Shown piece by piece: positions 61,664-64,000 of a DNA stretch of 64,000 nucleotides. How positions within the stretch are numbered: position 1 is the stretch's first letter; each line of letters begins with the position of its first letter. The notes under the pieces were generated by a model. The model was not told the DNA's origin, made no database searches, and was given only the letters and a program-made list of their open reading frames with translations. The stretch is taken from positions 2,746,414 to 2,810,413 of the forward strand of contig NZ_CP059449.1 in assembly GCF_022023855.1 (NCBI RefSeq), in the 5' to 3' direction. Origin of the DNA: Azospirillum brasilense (GTDB lineage: Bacteria > Pseudomonadota > Alphaproteobacteria > Azospirillales > Azospirillaceae). The position numbers were made by a program, and so were the translations under genes.

Positions 61664-62522
61664 CGAACAGCCCCTGCGGACGGGCGACCAGGATGACCAG
61701 CAGCGTCGCGTAGAGCAGCCCCAGCGCCACCGGATAGGACAGAACCGACGACACCCCCACCTCGAACAGCGCGATCAGCAGCGCGCCGGCCACCGCGCCG
61801 GGAACGGAGCCCCAGCCGCCGATGGTCACGGCGATGTAGGCTTTCAGGATCAGGTCGCCGCCCGCCGTGGGGGTGACGAAGTAGCGGTTGGCGAGCAGCA
61901 ACCCCGCCGCCCCGGCGAAGGCGGTGCCCAGCGCGAAGGTGATCAGGATCATCGCCGTCACCGGCACGCCGCAGGCCCGCGCCATCTCCGGGTCCTGCGC
62001 CGTGGCGCGCAGGCGGCGGCCAAGTTGGGTCCGCCCGAACAGCCACTGCTGCCCGGCGATCAGCAGAGCGGCGACGGCGATGATCGCCAGCGACTGCTCC
62101 GCCACCACCAGCCCGCCTAGGTCGAGCGTTCCCCCGCTCAGCAGCGGCGGTGCCGCCCGTGGTTCCGGCCCGAACAGAACGGAGGCGCCGTTCTGCAGGA
62201 TGATGCCCGCCGCGATGGTGCTGATGAAGACCGCCACCGGCGGGCGGCGGCGCAGCGGCAGGTAGGCCGCAGCCGCCAGCAGCAGCCCCAGCCCGGCCAT
62301 CAGGACCAGCACCACCGGCAGCAGAAGCAGTCCGGGCAGCGGCAGATAACCCGGCAGATGCGGCGCCAGCGCCACGCCGAGCAGCCCGCCGGCCATCACG
62401 AGATCGCCCTGCGCGAAATTCACCGCCGCGGTGGCGTTCAGCACCAGCACGAAGCCCAGCGCGACCAGCGCGTAGGCCGCACCCAGGGCGAGGCCGTTGA
62501 CAAGAAGCTGCAGGGTGATCAA
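61638..62522 (-). CDS. LivH-type ABC transporter permease
   Basis: 294 residues, about eight membrane helices, with LALGAAYALVALGFVLVLNATAAVNFAQGD near 11 (LivH signature) and RATAQDPEMARACGV near 168. A TTG start at 62522 with GAGCGGG upstream; 7 bp behind the binding-protein gene. Forms a heterodimer with the permease half of the LivM-LivG fusion. Confidence 0.9.
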   Translation of the reverse strand: MITLQLLVNGLALGAAYALVALGFVLVLNATAAVNFAQGDLVMAGGLLGVALAPHLPGYLPLPGLLLLPVVLVLMAGLGLLLAAAAYLPLRRRPPVAVFISTIAAGIILQNGASVLFGPEPRAAPPLLSGGTLDLGGLVVAEQSLAIIAVAALLIAGQQWLFGRTQLGRRLRATAQDPEMARACGVPVTAMILITFALGTAFAGAAGLLLANRYFVTPTAGGDLILKAYIAVTIGGWGSVPGAVAGALLIALFEVGVSSVLSYPVALGLLYATLLVILVARPQGLFGEAARRRA

Positions 62523-62529
62523 GGCCCGC

Positions 62530-63672
62530 TCACTTCACCATGCCGGTCACCACGCCGGTCAGGTTGTCGTACCGCTTGGCGATCGCCGGCACACGCGAGA
62601 CGCCGTCGTAGCAGACGATCACCGCGGAATGCGCCATGTTGCCCTTGCCGTCCGACTTGTAGGTCATGGCGAGCCCCTGGTGGGTTCCGGTGGACAGGGC
62701 CTTGCGCACCGCCTCCGGGCTGTCCGCACCGCCCTGCACCGCCGCCAGCACCATGCGGATCCCGTCATACTGGCCGAGCGCGAAGGCGTCGGGTTCCGCG
62801 TTGAAGGCGGCGCGGTAGGCGGCGGTGAAGGCCTCCACCTCCGGGCTGCCGCCGGAGATCGGCGAGGCCGCCGTCTCGGCGCAAACGCCTTTCAACTCGG
62901 CCGGTTCCAGAAGCGCTGCGGTGCTCGGCTGGTGCATGGCGGAGCCGGCGACGATCGGCACCGCCACCCCGTTGGCCGCCGCCTGCCGGATGAACAGGGC
63001 GGTCGGGCCGGAATGCAGGTGCAGCACCAGCACGTCGGGCTTGGCGGCCAGCGCCTTGGTCAGGACCGGCAGCAGATCCTTGGCGGCGGGGTCCACCCCC
63101 TCCTCGAACACCGGCTCGACGCCGAGCTTCTTGAAAGCCTGCTCCAGATGGGCCTTGCCGCTCTGTCCGTAGGCGGTCGTCTGATAGATCACCGCCGGGC
63201 GCTTCCTGCCCAACTCCTCCGTCACATAGCGGGCGTGGGCCTCCTTGGTCACGGCGTCGCCGGGGAAGAAGCGGAAGACCCAGGGGTTGCCCTGGTCGGT
63301 GATGCTCGCCGTGCCCGACACGGTGACCAGCGGAATGCCGTAATCCTGGGCCAGCGGCAGCATCGCCAGCATCTGCGTGCCCAGCATGCTGGCCGCCACC
63401 GCCGTGACCTTGCCGCCCGCCGCGCGCTCCAGCGCCGTGACCGCGGCCTCCGGCGAGGTGCCGGTGTCGATCACCTCCGACCGCACCGCGACACCCGCGG
63501 GCGCGTCCTTCAGCGCCAGGACGGCGCCGTTGCGCTGGCTCGTGCCTTCCAGCGACAGGAAGCCGGTCAGCGGCACCAACACGGGGACCGAGGCCTCACC
63601 CGCCCGCGCCGCACCGGACAGGAGGGACGCAGAAAAGACCGTTGCCGAGAGGATGGAAAGGAAGCGCCGCAT
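62530..63672 (-). CDS. Liv-type substrate-binding protein under a TPP riboswitch
   Basis: 380 residues with a signal peptide (1-24, RRFLSILSATVFSASLLSGAARA) and a type I periplasmic binding fold of the LivJ group (VPVLVPLTGFLSLEGTSQRNGAVLAL; ASMLGTQMLAMLPLAQDYGIPLVTVSGTASIT). GGAGGAG about 8 nt before the ATG is sequestered by an upstream sequence (see the riboswitch entry). It would deliver the ligand to the LivH/LivM-G/LivF parts downstream. The ligand is inferred to be thiamine-related, not proven. Confidence 0.9.
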   Translation of the reverse strand: MRRFLSILSATVFSASLLSGAARAGEASVPVLVPLTGFLSLEGTSQRNGAVLALKDAPAGVAVRSEVIDTGTSPEAAVTALERAAGGKVTAVAASMLGTQMLAMLPLAQDYGIPLVTVSGTASITDQGNPWVFRFFPGDAVTKEAHARYVTEELGRKRPAVIYQTTAYGQSGKAHLEQAFKKLGVEPVFEEGVDPAAKDLLPVLTKALAAKPDVLVLHLHSGPTALFIRQAAANGVAVPIVAGSAMHQPSTAALLEPAELKGVCAETAASPISGGSPEVEAFTAAYRAAFNAEPDAFALGQYDGIRMVLAAVQGGADSPEAVRKALSTGTHQGLAMTYKSDGKGNMAHSAVIVCYDGVSRVPAIAKRYDNLTGVVTGMVK

Positions 63673-63680
63673 GGATGTGT

Positions 63681-63720
63681 CTCCTCCTGCCCGGCGAAGA
63701 ACCGCGCGAGGACGAGGAGG
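63681..63720 (-). promoter_or_regulatory. Shine-Dalgarno-sequestering hairpin
   Basis: On the - strand CCTCCT (63715-63720) can pair with AGGAGG of the ribosome-binding site (63683-63688). This is the likely expression platform of the riboswitch, controlling translation initiation. Confidence 0.55.
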
Positions 63721-63755
63721 CCAGGGGGGTAGCGGCGGCACAGCCTCGAACGCTT

Positions 63756-63832
63756 GGCTCCCTTCGCTGGCATGACCCAGATCAGGTTCGATGGGTGTGG
63801 TCTCAGCCCGCCTTGCGGCAGGCACCCCAGCC
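63756..63832 (-). promoter_or_regulatory. TPP riboswitch (THI element)
   Basis: On the - strand: P1 GGCT/AGCC (63829-63832 with 63756-63759), GGGTGCC, GGCTGAGA, ACCC, GAACCTGATCTGGGT, ATGCCAGCGAAGGGA in the canonical order of thiamine-pyrophosphate riboswitches. The pyrimidine-sensor CTGAGA and the TPP phosphate site GCCAGCGAAGGGA are intact. It lies 84 nt before the transporter's first ATG, so the importer should be repressed when TPP is abundant. Confidence 0.96.
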
Positions 63833-63842
63833 GTTCGTGTGC

Positions 63843-63871
63843 ACAGTGTGAGCCCGGCGCGCGGCTGTCAA
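63843..63871 (-). promoter_or_regulatory. Promoter of the TPP-controlled importer
   Basis: On the - strand TTGACA (63866-63871) and CACTGT (63843-63848) are separated by 17 bp. The -10 box is weak, but transcription would start at about 63836, directly before the riboswitch. Confidence 0.55.
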
Positions 63872-64000
63872 GCGGCGGCCCGGCGCCTTTTCACAATTTC
63901 GCAACGCAACAGACACCGGAGAGTCGCGCTTCCCGTGGTTCCTTCCGCCGCCCCCGGCCCGCGCCGGACCGTCGCCCCAACCGGAAAGTCGTCACGAAGC
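63872..64000. other. Right edge: no gene seen
   Basis: The remaining 129 bp upstream of the importer promoter show no convincing coding frame or structure. Confidence 0.5.

Overview
The window is a high-GC chromosomal segment of an alphaproteobacterium. The pattern of genes (CcoG with an FNR/FixK-type box, two NnrS proteins, PhyR, an ATP12 chaperone, a CrcB-RluC-HAD-ATP12 block, a split alpha ribosomal operon lacking rpsD) and the protein sequences suggest Rhodospirillales, most likely Azospirillum or a close relative. That assignment is inference from gene content; no database was searched. It looks like ordinary chromosome: I saw no rRNA, tRNA, CRISPR array, phage or insertion sequence.

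Layout. 0-4.5 kb: a divergent PRPP-synthetase-like gene, a PleD-like diguanylate cyclase, a degenerate Nudix protein and small hypothetical/membrane genes. 4.5-9.5 kb: a complete BMP-type nucleoside ABC importer (dual ATPase, two permeases, binding protein) read leftwards and closed by a terminator. 9.8-12.6 kb: rnk, ygfZ, a PRC-barrel protein and a PF03640-type secreted protein. 12.6-17.6 kb: ATP12, a HAD phosphatase, rluC and crcB, with a benE/GntR divergon inserted in the middle. 17.6-22 kb: a DUF429-like protein, rarA, small secreted/membrane proteins and a DedA-like protein. 22-26.4 kb: rpsM-rpsK-rpoA-rplQ with its own promoter, divergent from pyruvate kinase. 26.4-34.8 kb: a multi-PAS histidine kinase, DedA-like and DUF454 proteins, ccoG and nnrS (each behind a 14-bp FNR-type dyad at the same distance from its start), mog and a HAD enzyme. 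34.9-38.7 kb: a tiny DUF1127-like gene, a methyltransferase and a catabolic operon (LtnD-like dehydrogenase with a frameshift, SDR, threonine-dehydratase-like enzyme). 38.8-43.8 kb: a glycosyltransferase-like protein, an hxlR-nnrS operon divergent from a quinone oxidoreductase, a ModE-like HTH protein and rpe. 43.9-50.3 kb: a GlsB-type stress protein, PhyR, a secreted nuclease overlapping a YedK/HMCES protein, a lone molybdopterin hydroxylase large subunit and an EAL phosphodiesterase. 50.4-57.8 kb: a 1115-residue GH13-GlgE fusion, two PPK2 kinases and a CLC-CBS channel. 57.8-64 kb: a secreted unknown, then a Liv-type ABC importer (binding protein, LivH, LivM-LivG fusion, LivF) preceded by a clear TPP riboswitch.

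How the parts may work together. Respiration and nitrogen-oxide/redox stress recur: ccoG, two nnrS genes, HxlR with its quinone oxidoreductase, and two molybdenum-linked genes (mog, ModE-like). The most interesting unit is the right-hand one: a branched-chain-amino-acid-type transporter architecture under thiamine-pyrophosphate control, implying that it imports a thiamine-related compound rather than leucine. The second is the double-headed GH13-GlgE protein beside two polyphosphate kinases. A family of GC-rich palindromic repeats occurs four times, once inside the 5' end of the livMG coding region.
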